From contig NZ_RBZU01000004.1 of the NCBI RefSeq assembly GCF_003628125.1, positions 62,001 to 126,000 on the forward strand: a DNA stretch of 64,000 bases. Reading direction: 5' to 3'. A program made the translations under genes and the position numbers. The notes beneath the pieces were generated by a model. The model had not been told where the DNA came from. It did no database searches and saw only the letters and a program-made list of their open reading frames with translations. Every line of letters starts with the position of its first letter. Position 1 is the first letter of the stretch. The DNA is from Pararobbsia silviterrae. Lineage in GTDB: Bacteria; Pseudomonadota; Gammaproteobacteria; Burkholderiales; Burkholderiaceae. Shown here in pieces: positions 27,089 through 35,661 of the stretch.

Positions 27089-28672
27089 ATGGATGGCCAC
27101 GCCCCGCTTCCGGATCGCTTGGAGGGCGCGCACGAGCGGGCCGCACGTCCGTTTGTGCGGCTCGCTCGCTTGCATCGCTATGTGACGGCGGCGGGTGCGT
27201 TCATCGCGGTGGTCATGCTCGGGCTCTGCGTGACGGCCCTTTATGAAGGGCGCCAGGAAGCGCTGCTGCGCGCGCGCGACACGTCGCGCAATCTGCTGCA
27301 GATCCTCGAAAAGGACATCTCGCGCAACGTCGAGATCTACGATCTGTCGCTCAAGTGGATGCTCGACAGCTCGCAGCGTCCCGACGTGTTGGCGCTGCCC
27401 ACGCCGCTGCAGCGCGAAATTCTGTTCGACCGATCCACTCAGGCCAAATACCTGGGCGCGATGCTCGTCGTCGACGCGAAGGGGCATATCGTCATCGATT
27501 CGGCCAGCGTGAAGCCGCGCAAGGCCGATTTGTCCGATCGCGATTACTTCACCGTGCATCGTGACGATCCGCACGTCGGCCTCTATCTGAGCCGCCCGTT
27601 CCAGTCGCGCCTGCGCAATGGAGAATGGTCGGTCGCGCTTTCGCGCCGGATCAACAATCCCGACGGCTCGTTCAAGGGCGTCGCGCTCGTCGCGATCAGC
27701 CTCGCATATTTCAAGGACCTGCTCGCGGGTCTCGACATCGGGCCGCACGGCGTCGTGCTGCTGTTGCGCGACGACGGTTCGATCATCATCAGGCAGCCGT
27801 TTCGCGAGGCCGATGTCGGCGTGCAGGTCGTCGCGCCTTCGGTCGCCACGATCGATCTCTCGGTCGAGTCGGGCACCTACGTCGCGAAGGGCGCGCTCGA
27901 CGGCGTGACGCGGCTGTTCAGCTATGAGCGTGTCCCGGGGCTGCCCGTCGTGGCGATCGTCGCGCCGGCCGAGGACGACATTCTCGGTACGTGGCGCAAA
28001 CGCTCGCTCGTCATCGGCGGTCTGATGGCGATCTTCAGCGTCGCGTTCGTCGGTGTATCGATGCTGCTCGCGCGCGAGCTCCGGCAACGCGCTTCGGCGC
28101 AATCGCGGCTCATCGAACAGGCGACGCACGACAAGCTCACGGGCGTCAGCAACCGGCATGCGCTCGATGCGATGCTCGCCGCGGCCTGGCGCAAGGCGCG
28201 GCGCGACAAGTCGTCGATCAGCGCGCTGTTCATCGATATCGATAAATTCAAGGCCTATAACGATTTCTACGGTCACGCGGCCGGCGATGTCGCGCTCGCT
28301 GAAGTCGCCAAGGCGATCGCCGCGTCGGTGCGGCGTCCGTTCGATATCGTCGGCCGCTATGGCGGCGAGGAGTTCGTCGTCGGCCTGCCCGATACGCCGC
28401 TGGACGGCGCGGTCCGCATCGCGGAGGCGATTCGCGAGGGCGTCCAGCAACTGGCCATTCCGCACACGCAGCATGCGTACGGCGTCGTGACGGTCAGCGT
28501 CGGCGTGGCGTCAGCGGTGCCCGAAAGCATCGCGCATCGCGGACTGCATCAGGTCGACGCGTTGCTGCGCCTCGCCGACGCCGCGCTCTATACCGCGAAG
28601 AACGAGGGGCGCAACGCGGTGCGGATCGCCGCGACGACGCAACCCGCCGAGGCGGCCGGCGAGGTCGCGTGA
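27089..28672 (+). CDS. Membrane diguanylate cyclase with periplasmic PDC/Cache-type sensor
   Basis: The 527-residue protein has a first membrane helix (about 32-52), a periplasmic sensor domain of PDC/dCache type (about 55-300, with LSDRDYFTVHRDDPHVGLYLSRPF and the LPVVAIVAP end), a second helix (305-328) and a C-terminal GGDEF domain. The active-site motif is intact (GGEEF, 425-429). An RxxD inhibitory site (R416-PF-D419) lies exactly five residues before it, so it should make cyclic di-GMP and be product-inhibited. DKLTGVSNRHAL and FIDIDKFKAYND are also standard. Many such sensor domains bind small organic acids or amines; the ligand is unknown. Confidence 0.93.
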   Translation: MDGHAPLPDRLEGAHERAARPFVRLARLHRYVTAAGAFIAVVMLGLCVTALYEGRQEALLRARDTSRNLLQILEKDISRNVEIYDLSLKWMLDSSQRPDVLALPTPLQREILFDRSTQAKYLGAMLVVDAKGHIVIDSASVKPRKADLSDRDYFTVHRDDPHVGLYLSRPFQSRLRNGEWSVALSRRINNPDGSFKGVALVAISLAYFKDLLAGLDIGPHGVVLLLRDDGSIIIRQPFREADVGVQVVAPSVATIDLSVESGTYVAKGALDGVTRLFSYERVPGLPVVAIVAPAEDDILGTWRKRSLVIGGLMAIFSVAFVGVSMLLARELRQRASAQSRLIEQATHDKLTGVSNRHALDAMLAAAWRKARRDKSSISALFIDIDKFKAYNDFYGHAAGDVALAEVAKAIAASVRRPFDIVGRYGGEEFVVGLPDTPLDGAVRIAEAIREGVQQLAIPHTQHAYGVVTVSVGVASAVPESIAHRGLHQVDALLRLADAALYTAKNEGRNAVRIAATTQPAEAAGEVA

Positions 28673-28735
28673 ATATGTATCGCATGCGGTGACAATTCGA
28701 CGCGCTCGACTTCGGTCATGAGGTTCGAGATGCGC

Positions 28736-28774
28736 GGCGATATCTGTGGTGATATCGCCGCCGATATCGGCGGC
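28736..28774. terminator. Overlapping palindromes between convergent genes
   Basis: GGCGATATC and GATATCGCC pair around a 6-nt loop (28736-28759). The right arm overlaps a perfect 18-bp palindrome GCCGCCGATATCGGCGGC (28757-28774). The two structures are mutually exclusive. They lie between the stops of the cyclase and SDR genes and probably serve as a bidirectional end. Confidence 0.5.
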
Positions 28775-28784
28775 GAAATTCGCG

Positions 28785-29576
28785 CTAGACGGTCTTCAAC
28801 ATCCCGCCATCGACGAAATACGTGGCGCCGACGCTATAGCTCGCGCGCTCGGAGCAGAGGAACACGATGAAGTCCGCCAGCTCCTCGGGACTCGCGAAGC
28901 GGCCGATCGGCGCGTGTTCATGGGCGACGGCGTTCAAATGGCCTTCCCAGTCGCCGCCCGTGTGTTCGGTCAGTTGCTTGGCCGTCTTGATCCAGTCGGG
29001 CGTCAGGATCAGACCGGGGTTGATCGTGTTGACGCGGATGTTCGCGCCGATCAACTCATTGGCGAGGTTCTTCGAGAACATCATGAGCGCGGCCTTCGTC
29101 ACGTTGTAGATCGGTTCGTACCCGAGCGGCTGCACGGCGCAGATCGACGCGTTGTGCAGAATCGCGCCGCCGCCGCGCCGTTTCATGCCCGGTACGAGTC
29201 CGCGCGCCAGGCGCACGGCGGCCATCACGTGAAGGTCCCAATAGGCTTGCCACTTGTCGTCGGGGGCATCGAGGATCGTCTCGTTGCTACCGGTTCCGGC
29301 ATTGTTGAAGAGGATGTCGGCGCCGCCGAATGCGTGCTCGGCCGCGCCGACGAGTGCGTCGACACCGGCTGCGGTCGCGACGTCGCATGCGGCCGGGACG
29401 ACCTCGACGCCATGCTGCGTCGCAATCTGCCGGGCCGCTTCGTCGAGACGGTCCGCCTGGCGTGCGGCAAGTACGAGATTCACGCCTTCCGCGGCGAACG
29501 CATGCGCGACCGCGAGGCCGATGCCGACGCTGGCCCCCGTGAGCACTGCGACTTTTCCTTTGAGCTTGAGGTCCAT
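28785..29576 (-). CDS. Short-chain dehydrogenase/reductase
   Basis: A classical SDR of 263 residues. The nucleotide motif GASVGIG (TGxxxGxG type, residues 14-20), the NNAG structural motif (about 91), the catalytic Ser in HNASICAVQPLG and the YNVTK active site (Tyr and Lys) are all present, and a C-terminal GATYFVDGG end is typical. The residue after the second Rossmann strand is Arg (AARQADR), which favours NADP(H). It is the last gene of a minus-strand group with a VAO-type flavoprotein and may process the product of that enzyme; the substrate is unknown. Confidence 0.9.
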   Translation of the reverse strand: MDLKLKGKVAVLTGASVGIGLAVAHAFAAEGVNLVLAARQADRLDEAARQIATQHGVEVVPAACDVATAAGVDALVGAAEHAFGGADILFNNAGTGSNETILDAPDDKWQAYWDLHVMAAVRLARGLVPGMKRRGGGAILHNASICAVQPLGYEPIYNVTKAALMMFSKNLANELIGANIRVNTINPGLILTPDWIKTAKQLTEHTGGDWEGHLNAVAHEHAPIGRFASPEELADFIVFLCSERASYSVGATYFVDGGMLKTV

Positions 29577-29699
29577 ATGGCGTGTCTCCGTTATCGTGTG
29601 CCGAGTGCGCCGCGCGCGTGTCGAGGGTCGACGATCGTGGTTCGCGACGGCGCGTTCGATGGTAACGAACCGCGTCGGCGCGTGCAGTCAGGCATTGCC

Positions 29700-30203
29700 T
29701 CAAATGCGTTTCGGCACGCGCAGTTCGATGCGCCACTCGATCATGTCGTCGTGCGCGACACGGTTTGCGATGCCGTGTGTGATGCCATATGCGATGCCAT
29801 GTGCCGAGCCGAGTGTCGTGAGGACGAACGCGTCGGCATGCGAGGTCCAGCCTTCGATCGCGACGAGCCGGCGCGCGTCGTCCCGCGTCGCATGGCGTTC
29901 GATCGAAGGACGCAGCACGCGATGCCAGAGTTCGCCCGCATCGCCGTCGAGGCGCACGAGCGGGCGTGGTGCGCGAACCCTGCCGTTGCGGATCCAGCGT
30001 GCATCGACGATATGCAGCGTATCGTCGACGTGCTGCGCATCCACGACGTGCCGCGCATCGACGACATCGACGACCTGCAGCCGATCGACGCGCGTGCCTG
30101 CGGTGCGTTCGTGCGACAGGAACACGCGTCCATCGAATGATGCCGCCGCACCCGATCCCGCAAGCGACGACATCGCGATCAGGAAGCTTCGTCGGGAAAG
30201 CAT
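29700..30203 (-). CDS. Hypothetical exported protein with twin-arginine-like signal
   Basis: The family is not recognised. The 167 residues begin LSRRSFLIAMSSLAGSGAAASF, which looks like a Tat signal. The mature part has a loosely repetitive segment (VDARHVVDAQHVDDTLHIVDARW) and a His/Gly/Ile-rich segment (AHGIAYGITHGIANRVAH) encoded by a 12-bp tandem repeat at 29767-29802. It lies 9 bp downstream of the flavoprotein gene, so it is probably cotranscribed. There is no CXXCH, so it does not replace the cytochrome subunit of p-cresol methylhydroxylases. It could be a redox or assembly partner. Confidence 0.6.
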   Translation of the reverse strand: MLSRRSFLIAMSSLAGSGAAASFDGRVFLSHERTAGTRVDRLQVVDVVDARHVVDAQHVDDTLHIVDARWIRNGRVRAPRPLVRLDGDAGELWHRVLRPSIERHATRDDARRLVAIEGWTSHADAFVLTTLGSAHGIAYGITHGIANRVAHDDMIEWRIELRVPKRI

Positions 30204-30212
30204 CGCGCCGCC

Positions 30213-31778
30213 TCAGCTTCGAAAGCGCGCGGGCAGGATGCCTTGCTTGCCCGGCGAAAGAACGCCCTGCGGGTCGAGCGCACGCTTGATCGTGTCGTTG
30301 AGCCGCATGAGCGCGTGATCGTTGAAGTCGTACTGCGATGCCGCGAGATCCATGAACGCGAGATGCGCGCGATATTGACCATAGCCCGCGTCCCCCGTCT
30401 GCCGAATCAGCGCCTCGACGAGATCGTGCGCCGCGCGGGCTTGCGCGGCATCGTCCTTGTCGAAGATCGCCGCGAAAATATGATGCATATGACGGCCGGC
30501 GACCGTGAAGCCGCCGTAGTAGTCGAATCCCGCCGCATGCGCGGCCGAACGGACCATCGTGTATTGCGCGCGCGCATCGTGTCCGGTCGTCGGACAGACC
30601 GGTGAGAAGTCGAGATGCGCGCCTTGGCCGCCGCGCCAATTGAGCATCTGGAATGCCGACATGTTCGGGATGCCGACCTGGCTACGGTCGCCGCCGCCTT
30701 CGGGTTCCGATGTGGCGTGCGCGTAGTCGGTCGCGTCGAGCTCGGCGTCGGCGAGGGTGGCGAATGCGCGTCGAATCGTGCGCAAGCGCGCTTCGACGAG
30801 ATCCTCCGGACCATAAAGCCCGAAGCGCAGATTCCAACGTCCGATGCCGAGCGCGCGGACCATTGCGTCGATGGCTGTGTCGGGCATCGGCCCCGGACCG
30901 TCATACCATCGACGCCGCGGCGCGATGCCCGCGCCCCAGCGCACCGCGTGATCGATCGCGACGTGACTCTGGATCGTGTCGTCGAGCTTGAGCGGGCGCA
31001 GCGTGTCGACGATCGCGGCGAGGTCGTCGTCGTGACGAAACCTGAAATGACCGAGACGGTATCCGTCGGGCCGCGGCATGAGCCAGAGTCCCATCTTCGT
31101 GACGATGCCGAAGTTCGATTGCATGAACAGCGTGTCGTACGACGGGCCGAAGCCGGACTTGAAGACTTGCCACGAGGTCGTGCGCGACATCGCGCCCATG
31201 CCCGTGCGAACGATGTCGCCGTTCGCGAGGATGATCTCCATACCGCATTGCGCGGCGGCGTGATCGCCGTAGGGCGTCGTGCCGAATCCGCGTTCGAGCG
31301 TGTTGCCGACGACGCTGCCCCAGCCCGCCGCGGGCGGGTCGACCCAGAGCGCCGACCCACGCGCGCGCAGCGCCTCGTGAAGATCGAAGTATGTGACGCC
31401 GGGTTCGACGAGCGCATAGCCGAGCGTGTCGTCGACGTCGAGCACGCGATTCATGCGCCGGAGATCGAGGACGACGGATCCCGAGACGCGCGGCGCCGCG
31501 CCGCCGTATGCGAAATTGCGTCCGGTCGAGACGCTCCAGAGCGGAACCTGCGTGCGATGCGCCCAGGCGAGCACGGTCCGAATCTCGCCGACGTTCGCGG
31601 GTAGTACGGCGGCCGATGCGCAGAAGCGTCGCGCGTCGCCGGGCGCGAAGGGATCGAGGTAGGCGGCGAGCGCGTCATCGGCATCGAGTACCGCGTCGGC
31701 GCCGAGCTCGCCGCGCAACGCGTCGAGCGCGCTCGACCATGCCGCGCGCGCAACGCCCGGAGGCAGGACCTGACCCAT
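30213..31778 (-). CDS. FAD-linked oxidase of the vanillyl-alcohol oxidase / p-cresol methylhydroxylase family
   Basis: This 521-residue flavoprotein has the PCMH-type FAD-binding half: VPLWSVSTGRNFAYGGAAPRVSGSVVLDLRRMNRVL, then YALVEPGVTYFDLHEAL and a GSVVGNTLERGFGTTPYGDH segment. A substrate-domain half follows, ending DPQGVLSPGKQGILP as in this family. Known members oxidise 4-alkylphenols or 4-hydroxybenzyl alcohols. Whether FAD is covalently bound cannot be settled by eye. No signal peptide is visible. It is followed by a Tat-signal protein and an SDR, and no cytochrome gene is adjacent, so oxygen or an unknown partner may be the acceptor. Confidence 0.85.
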   Translation of the reverse strand: MGQVLPPGVARAAWSSALDALRGELGADAVLDADDALAAYLDPFAPGDARRFCASAAVLPANVGEIRTVLAWAHRTQVPLWSVSTGRNFAYGGAAPRVSGSVVLDLRRMNRVLDVDDTLGYALVEPGVTYFDLHEALRARGSALWVDPPAAGWGSVVGNTLERGFGTTPYGDHAAAQCGMEIILANGDIVRTGMGAMSRTTSWQVFKSGFGPSYDTLFMQSNFGIVTKMGLWLMPRPDGYRLGHFRFRHDDDLAAIVDTLRPLKLDDTIQSHVAIDHAVRWGAGIAPRRRWYDGPGPMPDTAIDAMVRALGIGRWNLRFGLYGPEDLVEARLRTIRRAFATLADAELDATDYAHATSEPEGGGDRSQVGIPNMSAFQMLNWRGGQGAHLDFSPVCPTTGHDARAQYTMVRSAAHAAGFDYYGGFTVAGRHMHHIFAAIFDKDDAAQARAAHDLVEALIRQTGDAGYGQYRAHLAFMDLAASQYDFNDHALMRLNDTIKRALDPQGVLSPGKQGILPARFRS

Positions 31779-31803
31779 GCGGCGCCGATCCGTGCCGTGT
31801 TGC

Positions 31804-31941
31804 TCAGTAGGCGCCTGAACCGCCGCTTCCGCTGCCGGACGTGTTCGAGTTGCCCATCGATCCGCCGCTCTGACACGCGGTCAGTGCAGCCGAAGCGGCG
31901 AACAGGGCGACGAGCATCGAGAGGATACGAAAGGCTTTCAT
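31804..31941 (-). CDS. Small Ser/Gly-rich lipoprotein
   Basis: The product has only 45 residues. It has a positively charged start (MKAFRIL), a hydrophobic helix and a lipobox LTAC, followed by a mature tail of about 20 residues rich in Ser, Gly and Asn (CQSGGSMGNSNTSGSG). GGGAG precedes the ATG. It lies 25 bp upstream of the flavoprotein gene on the same strand and may be the first gene of that unit. The role is unknown; the mature part is too short for a fold. Confidence 0.65.
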   Translation of the reverse strand: MKAFRILSMLVALFAASAALTACQSGGSMGNSNTSGSGSGGSGAY

Positions 31942-32059
31942 GGCGGACTCCCTGGTCACGGGGTGAGGGGAAACGCAGGTGCGGCACGTGCGAGTTGCGG
32001 GCGCTGATGGTCCTGGTAGCACCCGCCCGTTGCGCGCGGCTGTTGCAAGCGCCTGCCAC

Positions 32060-32120
32060 ACGCGTCTATTACATGCGTCTATTACATGCGTCTGTTACAC
32101 GCGTCTGTTACACGCGTCTC
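32060..32120. repeat. 13-bp tandem repeat, about 4.7 copies
   Basis: Units starting ACGCGTCTATTAC, ATGCGTCTATTAC, ATGCGTCTGTTAC and ACGCGTCTGTTAC follow one another without gaps and end in a partial fifth copy. The array lies in the 400-bp space between the small lipoprotein and the AraC gene, where no gene is evident. Confidence 0.9.
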
Positions 32121-32235
32121 GAATGTGCACCCGATAAACGAAAGGCCCCGTGGGTTTATTCCGCGTGTCGGTCACCGCCTAGTCGATGTGCGCGCAAGCC
32201 CATGCATGCGCACGCGGATGTCCGCACCGGCGCGT

Positions 32236-32348
32236 ACGCCCACGCACACGCACACGCCAACGCCCACGCCCACGCCCACGCCCACGCACACGCACACGCA
32301 CACGCCAACGCCCACGCACACGCTCACGCACACGCACACGCTCACGCC
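32236..32348. repeat. Hexanucleotide tandem repeat (ACGCMC-like), about 19 copies
   Basis: The array is built from CACGCC, CACGCA, CACGCT and AACGCC hexamers, and touches the 3' end of the AraC gene (its stop is at 32342-32344). In one frame it reads as repeated Ala-His; in another as Thr-His/Thr-Pro. I see no ribosome site or family support for such a protein. Changes in copy number would not shift any frame, but the array could move the AraC stop context or affect transcript ends. Confidence 0.9.
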
Positions 32349-33211
32349 GTATTCACATGCACGCGCAGATGCAAGCGTCGAAACGCATTCGGTGTCATGC
32401 CCTTGCTGCGTTTGAAAATGCGACGGAAATGGCCGGCGTCTTCGAAGCCCGATTCGCGCGCGACCTGATCGATCGTCAGACGGCCTTCGGCGAGCAGGAT
32501 CGCCGCGTGAAGCATGCGCCTGTCATGCACGGCGTCGGTCAGCGTTCGACCGTAGACCGAGCGGAAGATTCGGCCCAGATAGTCGGGATTGCACCCGAGC
32601 TGGTCCGCGATCGTCGATGCGCTGATGGCTTCGTGAAAGTGCGTGCGGATCAGGCGATCCGCACTCGCCGCGAGACGCTGCGGCGCGCCCTCGAGATTCG
32701 CGGACGCGCCGCGCGAACGCGTGAGCTCCCAGAGCATGAGCAGGATCGTGAGGCTGTCGGGCAGCGGCTGCACGCCATAGATCTCCTGGTCGTTGAGCAG
32801 CCGCTGGAACAGACCCGTCAGATGGTCGCGCCGCTCGATGCGCGCATGTTGAGGCACGCGCAGCGACGATGATGCGGCCGTCGCGCCGGATGCCGTGATC
32901 GTCGTTGGCGCCGCGTCGATGCGCGTGTCGTCGGACAACGAGAAGTGCACCCAGTAGAACTCGAGATCGGGCGCGAACGGCTTCGTGCCGCCGTGCAGCC
33001 GACCGGGCCAAAGAAGTAGGGTTTCCCCTGCTCCCACTTCGAATTCGCGGCCTTCCTCATGCAGTTCAAGCGTGCCTTGCTTGACGTAGATGAGCTCGTA
33101 CGAGTAGATGACGCGCGACGGATGCACGCCCGTCCCGCGTGAGACAAAGAGTCCGCCGTTGCTCGCTTCGAGGCCGAGCGGACACGCCCATTCAAGCGTC
33201 GGTTCGTCCAT
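32342..33211 (-). CDS. AraC-family regulator of the adjacent arabinofuranoside cluster
   Basis: The 289-residue protein has an N-terminal cupin sugar-sensing domain (SYELIYVKQGTLELHEEGREFEVGAGETLLLWPGRLH) and a C-terminal double HTH (ISASTIADQLGCNPDYLGRIFRSVYGRTL and LTIDQVARESGFEDAGHFRRIFKRSKGMTP). It is divergent from the ABC transporter-GH127 genes with a 241-bp gap and is probably their sugar-responsive activator. Its last codons run into a hexanucleotide repeat array, so its C-terminal tail (LRVHVNTA) may vary between strains. Confidence 0.88.
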   Translation of the reverse strand: MDEPTLEWACPLGLEASNGGLFVSRGTGVHPSRVIYSYELIYVKQGTLELHEEGREFEVGAGETLLLWPGRLHGGTKPFAPDLEFYWVHFSLSDDTRIDAAPTTITASGATAASSSLRVPQHARIERRDHLTGLFQRLLNDQEIYGVQPLPDSLTILLMLWELTRSRGASANLEGAPQRLAASADRLIRTHFHEAISASTIADQLGCNPDYLGRIFRSVYGRTLTDAVHDRRMLHAAILLAEGRLTIDQVARESGFEDAGHFRRIFKRSKGMTPNAFRRLHLRVHVNTA

Positions 33212-33452
33212 TTTTTAAAAAGTCGGAATTAGCCTGTTTTGCTGCGGTTTCTTCATCTTGTGAGACGGGCGAGGGCATGTCAACCTTTACATACTGTGCA
33301 TCGCGTTCGTTCACGGTCCTGAGGGCTGGCCCGCGGCATGGTAGAAAAAAGCACGTTCATCAGAAGCGTAAATCGCGCGCCTCGAGCCGCTCGCTCCTTT
33401 ACGGGATGTGCGCGATGCTTCGACGGTGCGCATTCAATTTGGAGGAGACACT

Positions 33453-34694
33453 ATGGTTCGCTACAAGCGATGGCTGTCGCTGTGTGCGAGCGCCGCGGCG
33501 CTCTTGGCTGGTCATGCGCAAGCTGACGAGATTTCGTTCTGGGTTCGGTCGTCGGATTCGGGCTTCATCACGCCGGTTGTCAAGGCGTGGAATGACAGCC
33601 ACCCGAACAAGGTCAACCTGACCGTGATTCCGAACGACGATTTCGTCACGAAGTTCGGTACGGCCTCGGCCGGCGGTGCGGCGCCCGATGTCGTTGCGAT
33701 CGACCTGATCTTCGTGCCCGCGTTCGCCGCGGCCGGACAACTGGCCGACATCACCGACGACGCCAAAAAACTCCCGTTCTATCAAAACCTTAGCCCTTCG
33801 CACACGCGTCTCGCGATGTACGAGGGCAAGCAGTACGCATTGCCTTTCAGCGCTGAAAGTTCAATGCTGCTTTACAACAAAACATTATTTAAGAAGGCTG
33901 GCCTCAATCCTGATCAACCGCCCAAGAACTGGGCAGAACTCGAGGCTGATGCGAAGAAGATCACGGCGCTCGGCGGCGGGGTCAAGGGCTTCTATTTCTC
34001 GGGCGCGTGCGGCGGCTGCAACATCTTCACGATGACGCCGTATGTCTGGGCATCGGGCGGCGACGTGCTGTCGGCGGACGGCAAGACCGCGACGCTCGAC
34101 AACCCGGCGCTCAAGGGCACGCTCGAAATGTACCGTCGCATGTGGCAAGCCGGCGAAATGCCGTCGAGCGCGAAGACGGACAGCGGCGCGAACTTCATCA
34201 ATGCGTTCCTGACGGGCAAGGTCGGCATGGTCGGATCCGGCGCCTTCGCGATCGGTCTGCTCAAGAAGGAGCATCCGGAACTCGATTTCGGTCTCGCGTA
34301 TCTGCCGGGCAAGGATGGCGGCTGGTCGAGCTTCGCGGGCGGCGATTCGATCGCGATTCCCGTGAGCTCGCAACACAAGAAGGACGCGCTTGAGTTCATC
34401 CAGTGGTGCCTGAGCGAGCAAGTGCAGGTCGATCAGTTCGCGAAGAACGGCAGCATTCCGGTGCGCACGGACCTCGCGTCGAACCAGTACAGCAAGCTCG
34501 ACAGCCGCTACGAAATCGCGTCGACGGCCATGGCCAAGGGCAAGACGCCGTATAGCGCGAAGTTCAACCAGCTGATCAACGACCCGAACGGTCCGTGGGC
34601 CGCGATGATCCAGGAAGCGGTGTTCGGCAAGGGCGTGGATGCGGCGGTGGCGACCGCGCAGCAGAAGTTCACGCAGATTCTCAACGCGCAGTAA
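33453..34694 (+). CDS. Sugar ABC transporter substrate-binding protein
   Basis: The 413-residue protein has a cleavable signal peptide (MVRYKRWLSLCASAAALLAGHAQA). It has the cluster-B carbohydrate-binding fold: EISFWVRSSDSGFITPVVKAWN, YALPFSAESSMLLYNKTLFKKAGLNPDQPPKNWAELEADAKKI and a GKVGMVGSGAFAIG segment. It binds an oligosaccharide or glycoside in the periplasm. The linked GH127 gene suggests arabinofuranosides. GGAGGAG precedes the ATG at 33453. The 5' third is less GC-rich than its neighbours. Confidence 0.92.
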   Translation: MVRYKRWLSLCASAAALLAGHAQADEISFWVRSSDSGFITPVVKAWNDSHPNKVNLTVIPNDDFVTKFGTASAGGAAPDVVAIDLIFVPAFAAAGQLADITDDAKKLPFYQNLSPSHTRLAMYEGKQYALPFSAESSMLLYNKTLFKKAGLNPDQPPKNWAELEADAKKITALGGGVKGFYFSGACGGCNIFTMTPYVWASGGDVLSADGKTATLDNPALKGTLEMYRRMWQAGEMPSSAKTDSGANFINAFLTGKVGMVGSGAFAIGLLKKEHPELDFGLAYLPGKDGGWSSFAGGDSIAIPVSSQHKKDALEFIQWCLSEQVQVDQFAKNGSIPVRTDLASNQYSKLDSRYEIASTAMAKGKTPYSAKFNQLINDPNGPWAAMIQEAVFGKGVDAAVATAQQKFTQILNAQ

Positions 34695-34716
34695 GCGCAA
34701 TACGGAGCGCAGCGTT

Positions 34717-35661
34717 ATGGGCGTCCTGAGTCAGACACCGGCAAGCGAGACGGGCCTTACGGCACGTCGCGCGCGCGGCCCGAAAGCGCCGAACGAGGCG
34801 AATCGGCAGCGCGCGGGTTACTGGTTTGTCCTGCCATGCGTGATCTTCACGGCGGTGTTCTTCATTGCACCGCTCGTGATGACGCTTTGCATGTCCCTCT
34901 ACCGGTGGCCGTTGATGGGGAAAGCGACCTTTGCGGGTCTGCAGAACTATCTCGACCTCATGCATGACGATTCATTCTGGGGGGCATTGTGGTTCACGAC
35001 CGAGTACACGCTGTTCGTGACGCCGGCGATTTTCATCGTCGCGTTCGTGCTCGCGATGCTCGTGAACAAGGCGAGCCGCTTTGTCGGGATTTTCCGGACC
35101 GCGTTCTTCCTGCCTGTCGTTATCGGCATGACGACCGCGAGCCTGCTCTGGGTCTGGATGTTCAACGATCAGGTCGGGATCTTCAGCGCCGTGCTCATGC
35201 AGCTCGGCATCGTCGACGAGCCCGTGCAATGGCTCGGCGACACGGGCTCCGCGCTCGCGTCGCTGATCGTTATGGTGCTCTGGAAGGCCTCGGGTTTCAC
35301 GATGGTCATCCTGCTCGTCGGCATGCAGGCGATCCCGCAGGATCTCTACGACGCCGCGCGGATCGACGGCGCGCGGTGGTGGGCGCAGCAGCGCTACATC
35401 ACCGTGCCGCTGATGCGCCGCACGTTCGCGCTCGCATTGATCATGGCCGTCATCGGTTCGTATCTCGCGTTCGAGCAGTTCTACGTGATGACGAAGGGCG
35501 GGCCGATGAACAGCACGATCACCGTCGTGCACTGGATCTATCGCGCATCGTTCACGTATTTCAAGCTCGGCTACGGCGCGGCGATGTCGGTCGTGTTGCT
35601 GATCGTGCTGCTGATCCTGAGTGTGATTCAAATGTTCCTGCTGAGGGACGACCATGAGTAA
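34717..35661 (+). CDS. Sugar ABC transporter permease (MalF/UgpA type)
   Basis: The 314-residue protein has six hydrophobic segments after a polar 40-residue N-terminus. The EAA loop that docks the ATPase is present (DLYDAARIDGARWWAQQRYITVPLM). It starts 22 bp after the binding-protein gene and overlaps the next permease by 8 bp. I start it at the ATG at 34717. It pairs with the next gene to form the membrane channel. Confidence 0.92.
   Translation: MGVLSQTPASETGLTARRARGPKAPNEANRQRAGYWFVLPCVIFTAVFFIAPLVMTLCMSLYRWPLMGKATFAGLQNYLDLMHDDSFWGALWFTTEYTLFVTPAIFIVAFVLAMLVNKASRFVGIFRTAFFLPVVIGMTTASLLWVWMFNDQVGIFSAVLMQLGIVDEPVQWLGDTGSALASLIVMVLWKASGFTMVILLVGMQAIPQDLYDAARIDGARWWAQQRYITVPLMRRTFALALIMAVIGSYLAFEQFYVMTKGGPMNSTITVVHWIYRASFTYFKLGYGAAMSVVLLIVLLILSVIQMFLLRDDHE

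Noticed and set aside
32060-32348. CRISPR-like array
   Set aside because: The repeats are contiguous 13-mers and hexamers without unique spacers and with no cas genes.
31797-32468. Open frame reading as an Ala-His repeat protein across the hexamer array
   Set aside because: The frame is open only because the DNA is a hexanucleotide repeat. It has no ribosome site or family match, and its end runs antisense through the AraC gene.
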